The notes: generated from the sequence alone by a model not told the origin. DNA of 64,000 nucleotides from Actinoplanes octamycinicus (GCF_014205225.1 NZ_JACHNB010000001.1:5561501-5625500), one strand, 5' to 3'. Numbered from the stretch's first letter, positions 16,256-25,571 are shown. Translations and numbers: made by a program.

Positions 16256-16855
16256 TCAGTCGAAGTGCAGGCCCCCCGTCCGGGTGCGCTTGAGCTCGAA
16301 GAACCCGGGGTGGTTCGCCAGCGTCCGGGCGGCGTCGAACAGCCGGGCCGCCTCCTCGCCGCGCGGGATCCGGTTCAGCACCGGCCCGAAGAACGCCACC
16401 CCGTCGATGTGGATGGTCGGCGTGCCGACGTCCTCGCCGACCGGGTCCATCCCCTCGTGGTGCGACTTGCGCAGCCCCTCGTCCCACTCGGTGGTCCCGG
16501 CCGCCTCGGCCAGCGACGCCGGCAGCCCGGCCTCGGCCAGCGCCTGCCGGATCACCGCGGTGAAATCCTTGTTTCCCTGCTGGTGGATGCGGGTGCCGAG
16601 CGCCGTGTAGAGCTCGCCGAGCACCTGCTCGCCGTGCAGCTGCGCGGCCGCGGTGACCACCCGGGCCATCCCGAGCGAGCGGTCCACCAGGTCGCGGTAC
16701 CAGTCGGGCAGCTCGCGGCCCTCGTTCAGCACGAACAGGCTCATCGGCCGGAACCGCAACTCGAGGTCGCGCAGCGGCCGCACCTCCAGGATCCAGCGCG
16801 ACGTGATCCAGGCGAACGGGCAGGCGGCGTCGAAATACAGATCGACGGAAGTCAT
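16256..16855 (-). CDS. DsbA-fold oxidoreductase, Rv2466c-like mycothiol-dependent reductase
   Basis: A 199-residue protein closely patterned on mycobacterial Rv2466c: [19 protein letters not shown], then [55 protein letters not shown] and [11 protein letters not shown]. Rv2466c, as I recall it, uses a CPWC active site with mycothiol; here the motif reads C-P-F-A, so the second Cys is replaced by Ala. Catalysis would have to be monothiol, with mycothiol as the resolving partner, or use other chemistry. It is cytoplasmic, with no signal peptide. Confidence 0.87.
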   Translation of the reverse strand: MTSVDLYFDAACPFAWITSRWILEVRPLRDLELRFRPMSLFVLNEGRELPDWYRDLVDRSLGMARVVTAAAQLHGEQVLGELYTALGTRIHQQGNKDFTAVIRQALAEAGLPASLAEAAGTTEWDEGLRKSHHEGMDPVGEDVGTPTIHIDGVAFFGPVLNRIPRGEEAARLFDAARTLANHPGFFELKRTRTGGLHFD

Positions 16856-16994
16856 GATCAGGCTCCTCACGGGTTTCGCCGACCACGCTAGATCCCAGAT
16901 TGGCCTGCCGGGTGTGCCAATTCCAGGCCGAATGGATGGGCCAATCATTGGTCCGGGCGCCCTGTCTTGCCGGAGGCTGGTAGCTTCCCGGCTC

Positions 16995-17144
16995 ATGGAG
17001 ATCAACGAGGTGCTGGCGGCCGAGGCCGGGTCCGGCTGGGGTGGGCTGCTGCTGCCGGCGCTGCTGGCCTTCGCGGTGCTCGGCGGCTTGCTGACGCTGG
17101 CCCTCGGCGTGGCCCTGCTGCTCCGCCTGACCCGCTCCCGCTGA
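16995..17144 (+). CDS. Small single-span membrane protein, 49 residues
   Basis: It starts [17 protein letters not shown] and has one strongly hydrophobic helix, [20 protein letters not shown], extended by GVALLLRL and a basic end TRSR. A short acidic N-terminus and basic C-terminus suggest an N-out, C-in topology. No family is recognised; the coding call rests on the clean hydrophobic pattern and position between two genes. Confidence 0.5.
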   Translation: MEINEVLAAEAGSGWGGLLLPALLAFAVLGGLLTLALGVALLLRLTRSR

Positions 17145-17210
17145 CGCGGTCGCGCGGACCCGCTCCGATGGGCGCCGCCAGGTGGCGGGAGGGGCCGGGT
17201 GGCGGGACGG

Positions 17211-17525
17211 TCAGGTGGCGTCGAGGATGCCGTAGCGGGCCATCACCATGGCTCGGCGGGAGCTGTTGACCGTGCGGACGCGGCGGGCGATGAAGAAAGC
17301 GTCGAGCAGGGTCCACACGCCCAGGCCGCCCAGGGTGAACAGCATCGCTATCGACTGAAGCGTGTCGCCGAGGTAGAAGCGGTGGCCGCCGAAGACGCCG
17401 GTCACGCACCACAGGGCGTACGCCAGCCTGGGGTTCTTCTTGATCGCGTCGAACTCGGACTCGGCGCGCAGCAGGCGCAGGCGCTCCCACTCCGGGAGGG
17501 TGGCCTGTTCCGGGGAGGGGATCAC
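17211..17525 (-). CDS. TM2-domain membrane protein
   Basis: A 104-residue protein with a TM2 domain: [25 protein letters not shown] forms the first helix and the HRFYLG signature, then a second helix [23 protein letters not shown]2 proteins are small inner-membrane proteins of unclear biochemical role. The N-terminal 30 residues are charged and cytoplasmic. It stands alone, divergent from the serine hydrolase. Confidence 0.88.
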   Translation of the reverse strand: MIPSPEQATLPEWERLRLLRAESEFDAIKKNPRLAYALWCVTGVFGGHRFYLGDTLQSIAMLFTLGGLGVWTLLDAFFIARRVRTVNSSRRAMVMARYGILDAT

Positions 17526-17751
17526 GCGCGCAACGATAGCGGCCCGGACGGCGAGCGTGATCCAGCCGCCGGTCCGCGCGGGGTCAGGGTTTGCGGGCCA
17601 CCGCGCCGGACACCGAGGCCTCGACCGGGGTCGGGTGCTCCGCGGCGGACGGGTCCGGGCGGGCCCGCGACAGGCGCCCGGATCCGCGGGGAGAAGGGAG
17701 CTTCGGAGGAGGAAAGGGCGGGGCGCGCGATCACTGCAGGTGGCGGGCCGG

Positions 17752-18735
17752 ATGCCGAGAGTGCGGGGATTTGTGAACCGGTCGGTGGCGCGGCAGTATG
17801 CACGGGTGCAGCGATACCGGGTGGCGATTATGGCTGTGGCGGCGGCCGTGGTTCTCGGCGGAGGCGGCCTGATCTACGCCGGCCTCAGCGAGGACGACGG
17901 CACCGACGGCGGGGGCGTGCTGCCGAGCGCGCTGAGTCTGGGCGGTGGGTCGTCGCCGACCGCCTCGCCGACCCCGACCGGGCCCAGCCCCGAGGAGCTG
18001 GCCAAGGCCGAGCGGGCGAAGCGGAAGAAGCAGCTGGACGCCGCGCTGAAGAAGCTGTCCGCCAGTTCGCCGGAGTTCTCCGTCGCGGTGCAGGACCTGA
18101 CCACCGGCGAGACCTACGCCTACCGCGGCGACGAGCACTACGACACGGCCAGCATCGTGAAGGCGCAGATCCTCGCCTGCATGCTGCTCAAGGACCAGGA
18201 CGCCGGCCGGGAGCCGAGCACCAGCGAGATGGCCCTGGCCAAGCCGATGATCCAGCTCAGCGACAACAACGCGACCACCTCGCTGTTCCAGCGGCTGGGC
18301 GGCAAGAGCGCGGTCACCAAGTGCAACAAGCGGCTCGGCCTGACCGACACCGTGGTCAACAGCTCCTGGGGCCTGACCCGGACCACCGTCGACGACCAGC
18401 TGAAACTGCTGGCCAAGCTGGTCGACACCGAGGGCCCGCTGGACGCCGGCTCGCGCAAGACCGCGTTCAAGCTGATGAACACGGTGAACGAGGCGCAGGA
18501 CTGGGGCGTCCCGGCGGTGGCCAAGTCCGGCGAGACCACCACGGTCAAGAACGGCTGGGACACCCGCTCCGCCGACGGCGGCCTGTGGGCGGTCAACACC
18601 ATCGGCCGGGTCACCTCCGGCGACGACGTCAACGTCTCGGTCGCCGTGCTGTCGCACAACAACAAGTCGATGGAGGGCGGCATCGCCCTGGTCGAGAAGG
18701 TCGCCAAGCTGACCCGGCAGTACCTCAAATACTAG
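17752..18735 (+). CDS. Membrane-anchored serine hydrolase, class A beta-lactamase fold
   Basis: From the ATG at 17752, 327 residues: a basic N-terminus, one membrane segment (VAIMAVAAAVVLGGGGLIYAG, about 25-45), a Ser/Thr/Pro linker, a short Lys-rich helix and a beta-lactamase-fold domain. Active-site motifs are S-I-V-K (SxxK) in YDTASIVKAQ, SDNNA (SDN) and KSGE (KTG-like). It is probably extracytoplasmic. The actinobacterial family includes many proteins that act on peptidoglycan or are catalytically uncertain rather than drug-resistance enzymes. A terminator hairpin follows. Confidence 0.85.
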   Translation: MPRVRGFVNRSVARQYARVQRYRVAIMAVAAAVVLGGGGLIYAGLSEDDGTDGGGVLPSALSLGGGSSPTASPTPTGPSPEELAKAERAKRKKQLDAALKKLSASSPEFSVAVQDLTTGETYAYRGDEHYDTASIVKAQILACMLLKDQDAGREPSTSEMALAKPMIQLSDNNATTSLFQRLGGKSAVTKCNKRLGLTDTVVNSSWGLTRTTVDDQLKLLAKLVDTEGPLDAGSRKTAFKLMNTVNEAQDWGVPAVAKSGETTTVKNGWDTRSADGGLWAVNTIGRVTSGDDVNVSVAVLSHNNKSMEGGIALVEKVAKLTRQYLKY

Positions 18736-18760
18736 AAATCCCGCTTACGGTACGACCGGG

Positions 18761-18796
18761 AGCGCCCGCCGCGGAGACAGCCGGGGCGGGCGCTTT
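18761..18796 (+). terminator. Terminator hairpin after the serine hydrolase
   Basis: AGCGCCCGCC (18761-18770) pairs perfectly with GGCGGGCGCT (18785-18794), followed by TT. The loop is 14 nt. It lies 26 bp after the stop and just before a copy of the dispersed CGTACCGGAAA motif. Confidence 0.55.
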
Positions 18797-18921
18797 CGCG
18801 TACCGGAAAGGCAGTGGCCGCGGGTGGAGCGGACCCGTCGCCGGCCGAGTCGAGCGACCGGGCGGCGACGGACCGGCCCGCCGGGGTGCGAAAGATCGCT
18901 GATGTTGGCAGACTGCGCTGA

Positions 18922-20493
18922 GTGAGCATCGGCGGAGGTCTGTTTCTCAACGGGCGCTACCGGCTGCTGGACCAGCTCGGCGAGGGCGGGATGGCCGTCG
19001 TCTGGCGGGCGCGGGATCTGGTGCTGGGGCGCGACGTCGCGGTCAAGCTGATGGCCACGCTGCGGTTCGGTGACCGGATCCGGCAGGAGGCGCTGGCCGC
19101 GGCGGCGCTGTCGCATCCGAACATCGCGCAGGTCTACGACTACGGCGAGACCGAGCACGACGGGCGCCTTCTCCGGTACGTCGTGATGGAGCTGGTCCCC
19201 GGTGGCACGCTCGCCCAGCGGCTGACCGCCGGGCCGCTGCCGCCGCGGTTCGCCATGCGGGTCGGCGCGGAGATCGCGGCGGCGCTGGCCGCGGCGCACG
19301 GCGAAGGGCTGGTGCACCGGGACATCAAGCCGGGCAACGTGATCCTCGGGCCGACCGGGGCCAAGGTGGTGGACTTCGGGATCGCCGCGGCGGTGGCGCC
19401 CGAGGGGACCGGGTCGCCGGACACCGAGGTGCTCGGGACGCCCGCCTATCTCGCGCCGGAGCGGCTGTTCGGGGCGGCGGTCGCGCCGCCGGCCGACGTC
19501 TACGCGCTCGGGGTGCTGCTCCACCTGGCGTTCACCGGACATACGCCGTGGACGGCGGAGAACACCCGGCAGATGCTGGAGGCGCACGTCTACGTGGAGC
19601 CGGCCCCGCTGCCGCCGGTGCCCGGGGTGCCGGGGCACGTGGTCCGGCTGTGCGACCGCTGCCTGGCCAAGGACCCGGCGGTCCGGCCGAGCGCCCGCGA
19701 GGTGGCCGGGGTGCTGGCGGTCGCCGCGGGCCTCCGGATGATCACCGATGAGCTGCCGGTGGCGGCCGCCGGGGTGCCGCCGGTGCCCGAGCCGACGCTG
19801 CTGGTCCGGCCGCCGCAGGGCACCCAGCAGCTGCCGGCCGCGGTCCCGGCTCCAGCCCCGGCTCCGGGCCCGGTCCCGGCCGCCCTCCCGGCTCCGGTCC
19901 CGGCCTCGAAGCCGCGCCGGCCGCTCGTGGTCGCCGCCGGGGTGGTGGTGGCGGTGCTGGCCGCCGGCGGCTGGCTGCTCTTTCCCGACCGGGACGGCGG
20001 CGGCGTCACGGGCGCGGCGACGCGGGGCACCTCCGGACCGTCCGCGGCCCCGGTACCGCCGGCACCGTCGCAGGAGCCGGGCGCGGCCGGGCCCGCGTCC
20101 GCGGCGGTGCAGGCCGGCCGCACCGAGCGGTCCGCGCCGGCCCCGGCCGCGACGGCGGGGACCACCACGAGCCCGGTGCCGACGACTCCCGGGGCGACCC
20201 CGGCCACGCCGCCGCCCGCCACGCCGACGACCCCGACCCCGCCGGCGACGCAGCCGACGACCGCGACGCCGGTCCAGCGGACGCTCACCACCAGCGCCGG
20301 AACCGTGAAGGCGAGCTGCCCGTCGCCCGGCACCGCGCAGGTGCTGTCCTGGACGGCGGCCAGGACGTACAAGGTCCAGTCGGCCGACGAGGAACCCGGA
20401 CCGGCCCCGGCGGTCGTCTTCAAACACGGCTCGGCGCAGGTCACCGTCACGGTGACCTGCGCCGGATCGGAACCGTCGGCGTCCGAGAGCTGA
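18922..20493 (+). CDS. PknB-like transmembrane serine/threonine protein kinase
   Basis: A 523-residue kinase from a GTG start. The kinase domain (about 10-270) has the glycine loop GEGGMAVV, catalytic Lys in DVAVKLM, HRDIKPGN and DFGIAAAV, and GTPAYLAPE before the activation segment ends. A Pro/Ala-rich juxtamembrane stretch, a membrane helix (LVVAAGVVVAVLAAGGWLLF, about 335-355), a long Thr/Pro-rich linker and a small C-terminal extracytoplasmic beta domain follow. No PASTA repeats are present, so the sensed signal differs from PknB itself. Its stop abuts the convergent subtilisin stop with no gap. Confidence 0.93.
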   Translation: MSIGGGLFLNGRYRLLDQLGEGGMAVVWRARDLVLGRDVAVKLMATLRFGDRIRQEALAAAALSHPNIAQVYDYGETEHDGRLLRYVVMELVPGGTLAQRLTAGPLPPRFAMRVGAEIAAALAAAHGEGLVHRDIKPGNVILGPTGAKVVDFGIAAAVAPEGTGSPDTEVLGTPAYLAPERLFGAAVAPPADVYALGVLLHLAFTGHTPWTAENTRQMLEAHVYVEPAPLPPVPGVPGHVVRLCDRCLAKDPAVRPSAREVAGVLAVAAGLRMITDELPVAAAGVPPVPEPTLLVRPPQGTQQLPAAVPAPAPAPGPVPAALPAPVPASKPRRPLVVAAGVVVAVLAAGGWLLFPDRDGGGVTGAATRGTSGPSAAPVPPAPSQEPGAAGPASAAVQAGRTERSAPAPAATAGTTTSPVPTTPGATPATPPPATPTTPTPPATQPTTATPVQRTLTTSAGTVKASCPSPGTAQVLSWTAARTYKVQSADEEPGPAPAVVFKHGSAQVTVTVTCAGSEPSASES

Positions 20494-22020
20494 TCAGCCC
20501 CAGGTCGAGCCGGACCAGTCCTCCGAGGACCAGAACCGGCCGGACCACGCGCCCGCCGACCAGAAGCGGCCGGACCAGAAGCGACCGGTCCAGTTCGGGT
20601 CGGTCCACGAGCTGGCGCCGCCCCACGGGGTGCCCGCCCAGGTCGCCGGTGCCCACGTCCTCGAGGCGAACGACGAGCCGGTCCAGCCGTCGCCGGCCAT
20701 CCGCATGCCCATCCACTGGCCGCCCTGCCAGGACGCGCCGGTGGACGAGAAGACCGCCCAGTTCGCGCTGTGGAACGGCCCGAAGATGGTCATCTCGCCG
20801 CTGAGCGGGACGTTGTTGCTGACCACCCGGCTGTCGCCGCGGGCGTCGTCGAGGTTGCCGCTGCCGTTCGACGGGGTCCAGGTCTGCTGGCTGGACGACG
20901 ACGGGGTGAGGCCGAGCGCGGTGCCGACGTTGATCTGCTTGAGGCCCAGGGTGGCCGCCTTGCCGGTGACCGCGGTGCCCCGCTTGAGCAGATCCTTCAC
21001 CTGGTCCGGGGTGAGCGACGGGCGGGCCTGCAGGAGCAGCGCCACGGCGGCCGAGGTGACCGCGGCGGCCTGCGAGGTGCCGCTGCCGCGGAACAGCGTG
21101 GTGCCGGTCCGGGCGCCCGGGTAGTTGTTGTCGATGTTCGAGCCCGGGTCGCGCAGCGACGCGATCGACTCGCCGGGAGCGAGGACGTCCGGCTGCTTCT
21201 CCTGGGTGGCCAGGTTGGTGTAGGTGGCCAGGGTGTCGTCGCCGGCCGCGGTGGTCCCGTTGGTCGCGGTGGCGCCGACCGACAGCACGAACGGGTCGGT
21301 GGCCGGGTTCGCCAGCGTGGTGCTGCCGTTGCCGTCGTTGCCGGCCGCGGCGACCACCACGATGCCGGCCTTCCAGGCCTGCTCGGCGGCGTACTGCAGC
21401 GGGTCGGTCCAGGCCGCCGGGTTGCCGCCGCTGCCGTAGGACAGGTTCAGCACCCGGGTCGGGTTGGCCGGGTCGTCGTTGCGGTGCTCCACCACCCAGT
21501 CGATCGCGGCGATCACCTGGGACACGTCGACCGCCCCGTTCGCGGTGCCCAGCTTGACCGAGGTGAGCTTGGCCTTCGGTGCGAGGCCGACGCTGCCGCT
21601 GGCCGTGTCGTTGCCGATGATGATCCCGGCCAGGTGTGTCCCGTGACCGTAGGTGTCCAGGTAGCGCAGCTCGTCGGACTGCGACTCGAAGGACAGGTCG
21701 GGCCCGTTGACCAGCTGTGCCGCCGGGATCCCGGGCACCGGGGCGACGCCGGTGTCGAGCAGCGCCACGCCGACGCCGGCGCCGGTCAGCGAGGCGGCGG
21801 CGCCCGAGTCCGCGCCGATGATCCGGCGGACGTCCCTGAGCGCGGTCCCCGCCGTACCGGTGGTGCCGGAACTCAGCCAGGTCCCGGACCAGCCGCCGCC
21901 CGGCGCGGACCGGCTCGCCGCCGCGGCCGGGACGGCCGGGGCGAGCAGGGTGAGGGGCAGCAGCGCCGCTGCGGTGGCCCGGGAAAGCCGGCGAGCGCGG
22001 CCGGAACTCGAAGTGGGCAC
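20494..22020 (-). CDS. Secreted S8 (subtilisin-like) serine protease with Trp-rich tail
   Basis: From the GTG at 22020 (GGAAGGA 7 nt upstream) the protein has 508 residues. A signal peptide (RARRLSRATAAALLPLTLLA, cleaved near AAAAS) precedes the S8 domain. The triad is visible as Asp89 in ALLDTG, His126 in YGHGTHLAG and Ser316 in GSGTSQAAA, with Asn228 in AAAGNDG as the oxyanion residue. The C-terminal 120 residues (about 390-508) are extremely rich in Trp, Gly and Ser, with recurring W-G/S-x-x-W units. The tail could bind wall or glycan, but its function is unknown. Confidence 0.92.
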   Translation of the reverse strand: MPTSSSGRARRLSRATAAALLPLTLLAPAVPAAAASRSAPGGGWSGTWLSSGTTGTAGTALRDVRRIIGADSGAAASLTGAGVGVALLDTGVAPVPGIPAAQLVNGPDLSFESQSDELRYLDTYGHGTHLAGIIIGNDTASGSVGLAPKAKLTSVKLGTANGAVDVSQVIAAIDWVVEHRNDDPANPTRVLNLSYGSGGNPAAWTDPLQYAAEQAWKAGIVVVAAAGNDGNGSTTLANPATDPFVLSVGATATNGTTAAGDDTLATYTNLATQEKQPDVLAPGESIASLRDPGSNIDNNYPGARTGTTLFRGSGTSQAAAVTSAAVALLLQARPSLTPDQVKDLLKRGTAVTGKAATLGLKQINVGTALGLTPSSSSQQTWTPSNGSGNLDDARGDSRVVSNNVPLSGEMTIFGPFHSANWAVFSSTGASWQGGQWMGMRMAGDGWTGSSFASRTWAPATWAGTPWGGASSWTDPNWTGRFWSGRFWSAGAWSGRFWSSEDWSGSTWG

Positions 22021-22236
22021 CAGATGTCCTTCCAACGACCGAACCTGACCACGTGCGGTGGTCACGTCCACCACGATCGGTAGCGGAACGGGTGTGCGTC
22101 CAGCCCCGGGACCGGCTTCCGGACGTTCGGATGATCAGGGTCGGTGTCCGCCGGCCGGGATCGCGGAAGAACTCTCAGGTCGCCGTCCCGGGCGCCGATG
22201 GGCGCTCTCCGCAGAAGCGAGCGAGAGGACGGCGGC
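22021..22236. other. Divergent intergenic region, subtilisin / GGDEF-STAND gene
   Basis: The region holds promoters for both divergent genes. The protease ribosome binding site GGAAGGA is at its left end and GAGAGGA precedes the GGDEF-STAND ATG at the right. No clear operator or RNA element was recognised. Confidence 0.4.
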
Positions 22237-25200
22237 ATGGGCGGCACGCTGACGCTGGACCCGGTCACCGGCACCGCCGGACGCGCCGATCTCGCCGCCC
22301 GGCTGGCCGCGGCGCTGCGCGGGCGCCGCTGCTCGCTGTTCCTCTTCGACGTCGACCACTTCAAGACGGTCAACGACGTCTACGGCCACCAGCGCGGCGA
22401 CGCGGTGCTCCGGGAGATCGCCGGCCGGGCGGTGACCGCGGTCGGCACGGCGGGCACGGTCTTCCGGTACGGCGGCGACGAGTTCGTCGTGCTGCTCCCG
22501 GACCTCGCCCCGGCTGACGCCCTGCGGCTCGCCCTGCGGCTGAGCAGCGCGATCCGGGACCGCCCGTACGGCGCCGAGCCACCCCTGCACCTGACGGTCA
22601 GCCTCGGCGTGGCCAGCTACCCCGAGCACGCGGACTCCGCGGACGCCCTGGTCGCCGCCGCCGACCGCCGCAACTACCTGGCCAAACGCCGTGGCCGCGG
22701 TGGCGTGGTGGCGGACGACGCGGAGACCCCGGCGGACGGCGGCTCGTCCCGGCTCTGGGAACGCGACACCGCGCTGGCCGCCGTCCACGACTTCCTCACC
22801 GAGCTGTCCCTGCGCGGGCACGGCGCGCTGCGGATCACCGGACCGCCCGGCGCCGGGCACACCCGTTTCCTGGACGAGGTGGGCCGGCTGGCCAAGCTGC
22901 GCGGGTTCGGCCCGGACCGGCTGCTGCTCGCCGACCTGGACACCGACCCGGCGGCGCTGCTCGGCGGGCGGGTGGGCGGCATCGCGTACGCGACCACCGG
23001 CCCGCCCGCCGGCCTGGGCGTCCCGGAGCTCGGGGTGGCCCGGCTCGACCCGTGGTCGCCGGCCACCGTGCACATCTGGCTGCGCGCCGCGCTGGCCGGG
23101 GAGCCGTCGCCCGCGCTGGTCGGCGAGGTGGTCCGGCGCAGCGGCGGGCTGCCCGCCGCGGTGGTGCGCACCCTGGACCGGCTGCGCGAGCGGGTCGAGG
23201 TGATCCCGGACGGCGCCGGCGGCTGGACGCTGACCGGCACCGCGGCCGGCCGGCCGGCGCGGCGGCTGCGGCTGCCCGCCGAGCTCACCTCGCTGGTCGG
23301 CCGGCAGCCGGAACGCCGCCGGGCGGCCACGCTGCTCCAGACCCACCGCCTGGTCACGCTGGCCGGGCCGGGCGGCATCGGGAAGACCCGGCTGTCCGTC
23401 GTGGTGGCCCGGGAGGTGGCCGGCGACTACTCGGACGGGGTGCTCTTCGTGCCGTTCGCGGACACCACCGACACCGCCGAGGCGGTCCGGGCGCTGGCCG
23501 CGGCGCTGCAGGTCGACGACGTGCCCGGGGTGGACCTGGCGGACGCCCTCGCCGAGGTGCTGGCCGACGCCGAGCTGCTGCTCGTCGCCGACAACCTGGA
23601 ACAGGTGCCCGGGCTGGCGCTCACCCTGGCCCGGCTGCTCGCCGAGGCGCCCGGGCTGCGGATCCTGGCGACCAGTCGGGAGCCGCTCGGGGTCTACGGC
23701 GAGCAGGTCTACCGGGTGCCGCCGCTGCCGGCCGGTGACGCCGAGTCGCTGTTCACCCAGCGCGCCCGGGCCGCCGACGCCGACTTCGTGGCGGACCGGG
23801 CCGAGGTCGTCGCGCTCTGCGAACGGCTGGACCGGCTGCCGCTGGCCATCGAACTGGTCGCGGCGCGCGCCGGCGCCTACTCGGTGCCGCACCTGCGGAC
23901 GCTGCTCGACCAGCATCTCGACCTGACCGGGCCGCGGGACCGGCCGGAGCGGCAGCAGACCCTGCGCGGGGCGATCGGGTGGAGTTTCGGGCTGCTGGAC
24001 GCGGACCAGCGGCGGATCTTCACCGGGCTGGCGGTGTTCGCCGGCGGGTGCACCGCGGAGGCGGCCGAGGCGGTGCTGCCCGGGGCGGCCGCCGGGATGG
24101 CCCGGCTGGTGGACAAGAGCCTGCTCACCGTGGAGACGCCGTCCGGACGGTTCCGGATGCTGGCGACGATCCGGGCGTACGCCGAAGAGCTCCTGGCCGT
24201 GAGTGAGGCGGACCTGGCGGCGGTGCGGCGGCGCCACGCCGGGTACTTCGCCGATCTGGCCGCCCTGGCGGCCGACGGGATGACCGGCGCTGATCAGCAG
24301 GCCTGGGCGGAGCGGCTGGACCTGGAGTACCCGAACCTGCGCGACGCGGTGCGCAACGCGCTGGACGCCGGCGACACCGCGACGGCGGCCCGGATCTGCC
24401 GCGGGCTGTGGCGGCACTGGCGCAACGGCAACCACATCGCGGAGGGCCGGCAGTGGCTGGATCGGCTGCTCAGCGTGCCGGACGGGCTGCCCGACACGGA
24501 GCGGGCCGAGCTGCTCTACCCGGCCGCCGTGCTGGCCGCGACGCAGGACGACAACACGACCGCGGCGGACTACGGGACGCGCTGCCTGGCGCTGGCCGTG
24601 CGCGTCGGGGAACGGCAGATCGAGGCGCAGGCGCGCAACATCCTGGGCGTGGCGGCGCTGCGCTCCGGGGACTTCGTGGCCGCTGCTGATCACTTCCGGT
24701 TCGGACTCGACGTGTGCCGGGAGCTGGACCAGCCGGCCGGGGTGGCGGTCGCGCTCGGCAACCTGGCGAAGCTCGCGCTGCGGCAGGGCGAGATCGGGCC
24801 GGCGGCCGGCTACATCGATCAGTGCCTGGAACTGGAGCGGGCCGCCGGGAACAGCCGGGGCGTGCTGCTCGGCCTGGAGTGCCGGACCGACATCCGGCTG
24901 GCGCAGGGCGACCCGGCCGGCGCGCGCGAGTCGGCCGCCGAGGCGCTGGCGCTGAGCCGGGAGCTGGGCGACCTGTTCGGCGAGGCGATGGCGCAGCACC
25001 AGCTGGGGCTGGCAGCGCAGGCCGAGGGGGATCCGGGGGAGGCGGCCCGGCTGTTCCGGGCCGGGCTGGACCGGCGCCACGAGATCGGCGACCGGGAGGA
25101 CCTGGCCAATTCGTTCGAATGCCTGGCCTCGGTGCTGGTGGCGACCGAGCCGGCGCGCGCGGTGCGGCTGGTCGCGGCGGCCGGCGAGCTGCGGCGCAAG

Positions 25201-25350
25201 CACCACCTGGCCGAGCCGGCCGAGGCCGCGACGCGGCGCGACGCGGTGTGCGCGGCGGGACAGGCCGCGCTGGGGGACCGCGGCTTCGCCGGCGCCTGGC
25301 GGGCGGGGACGGCGATGAACCTGGACGAGGTGGTCGCGTCCGCCCGGTGA
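22237..25350 (+). CDS. GGDEF diguanylate cyclase fused to a STAND ATPase with TPR-like tail
   Basis: A 1037-residue protein. Residues 1-160 form a GGDEF domain with FLFDVDHFKTVND and intact GGDEF at 79-83, but no RxxD I-site upstream. Next comes a first ATPase-like segment with GPPGAGHTR, where the Walker-A Lys is replaced by His. A second segment has the intact P-loop GPGGIGKTR, LLVADNLEQ as Walker B and TSREPLG, the hallmarks of NB-ARC-like STAND regulators. The last 400 residues are helical TPR-like repeats. No DNA-binding domain is visible; the GGDEF replaces the usual N-terminal HTH. It may couple ligand-driven oligomerisation to c-di-GMP synthesis. Confidence 0.88.
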   Translation: MGGTLTLDPVTGTAGRADLAARLAAALRGRRCSLFLFDVDHFKTVNDVYGHQRGDAVLREIAGRAVTAVGTAGTVFRYGGDEFVVLLPDLAPADALRLALRLSSAIRDRPYGAEPPLHLTVSLGVASYPEHADSADALVAAADRRNYLAKRRGRGGVVADDAETPADGGSSRLWERDTALAAVHDFLTELSLRGHGALRITGPPGAGHTRFLDEVGRLAKLRGFGPDRLLLADLDTDPAALLGGRVGGIAYATTGPPAGLGVPELGVARLDPWSPATVHIWLRAALAGEPSPALVGEVVRRSGGLPAAVVRTLDRLRERVEVIPDGAGGWTLTGTAAGRPARRLRLPAELTSLVGRQPERRRAATLLQTHRLVTLAGPGGIGKTRLSVVVAREVAGDYSDGVLFVPFADTTDTAEAVRALAAALQVDDVPGVDLADALAEVLADAELLLVADNLEQVPGLALTLARLLAEAPGLRILATSREPLGVYGEQVYRVPPLPAGDAESLFTQRARAADADFVADRAEVVALCERLDRLPLAIELVAARAGAYSVPHLRTLLDQHLDLTGPRDRPERQQTLRGAIGWSFGLLDADQRRIFTGLAVFAGGCTAEAAEAVLPGAAAGMARLVDKSLLTVETPSGRFRMLATIRAYAEELLAVSEADLAAVRRRHAGYFADLAALAADGMTGADQQAWAERLDLEYPNLRDAVRNALDAGDTATAARICRGLWRHWRNGNHIAEGRQWLDRLLSVPDGLPDTERAELLYPAAVLAATQDDNTTAADYGTRCLALAVRVGERQIEAQARNILGVAALRSGDFVAAADHFRFGLDVCRELDQPAGVAVALGNLAKLALRQGEIGPAAGYIDQCLELERAAGNSRGVLLGLECRTDIRLAQGDPAGARESAAEALALSRELGDLFGEAMAQHQLGLAAQAEGDPGEAARLFRAGLDRRHEIGDREDLANSFECLASVLVATEPARAVRLVAAAGELRRKHHLAEPAEAATRRDAVCAAGQAALGDRGFAGAWRAGTAMNLDEVVASAR

Positions 25351-25355
25351 GGCCT

Positions 25356-25487
25356 CGGCGGCATCCGGATGTCGACGATGACCACGTCCGGGGTCAGCGC
25401 GGCCACCGCCCGCCGCGCGGCGTCGGCGTCGGCGCAGGCGGCCACCACGTCGAAGCCGGCCTCACGCAGCATCCCCGCACCCCATCG
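25356..25487 (-). pseudogene. Remnant of a response-regulator receiver domain
   Basis: Minus-strand translation gives WGAGMLREAGFDVVAACADA and then PDVVIVDIRMPP, the central part of a NarL/LuxR-type receiver with the phosphoacceptor Asp in VDIRMP. The N-terminal acidic pair and first strand are missing upstream, and no HTH output domain follows; the match runs out near the end of the GGDEF-STAND gene. This looks like a decayed gene fragment. Confidence 0.7.
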
Positions 25488-25488
25488 C

Positions 25489-25514
25489 GTCATCCCGGCC
25501 GTTCCGGGGATGAC
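25489..25514. repeat. Imperfect inverted repeat beside the receiver remnant
   Basis: GTCATCCCGG and CCGGGGATGAC form a stem of about 10 bp with one bulged base and a 5-nt loop. It sits at the upstream edge of the recognisable receiver fragment and upstream of the Hsp70-like gene. Its role is unknown. Confidence 0.4.
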
Positions 25515-25571
25515 GTGCGTGCGGAAAAGTGAGGGCTGACGCATCGGTGATCATCTGTTTGACTTGGTGAC

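Noticed and set aside
17752..18735. Antibiotic-resistance beta-lactamase
   Set aside because: The SxxK, SDN and KSG motifs are shared with non-resistance wall enzymes, and the membrane anchor and long linker are not typical of a resistance enzyme.
22135..25206. 1023-codon open frame on the minus strand
   Set aside because: It mirrors the GGDEF-STAND gene; composition is Arg/Gln/Pro-rich without domains, an artefact of high GC.
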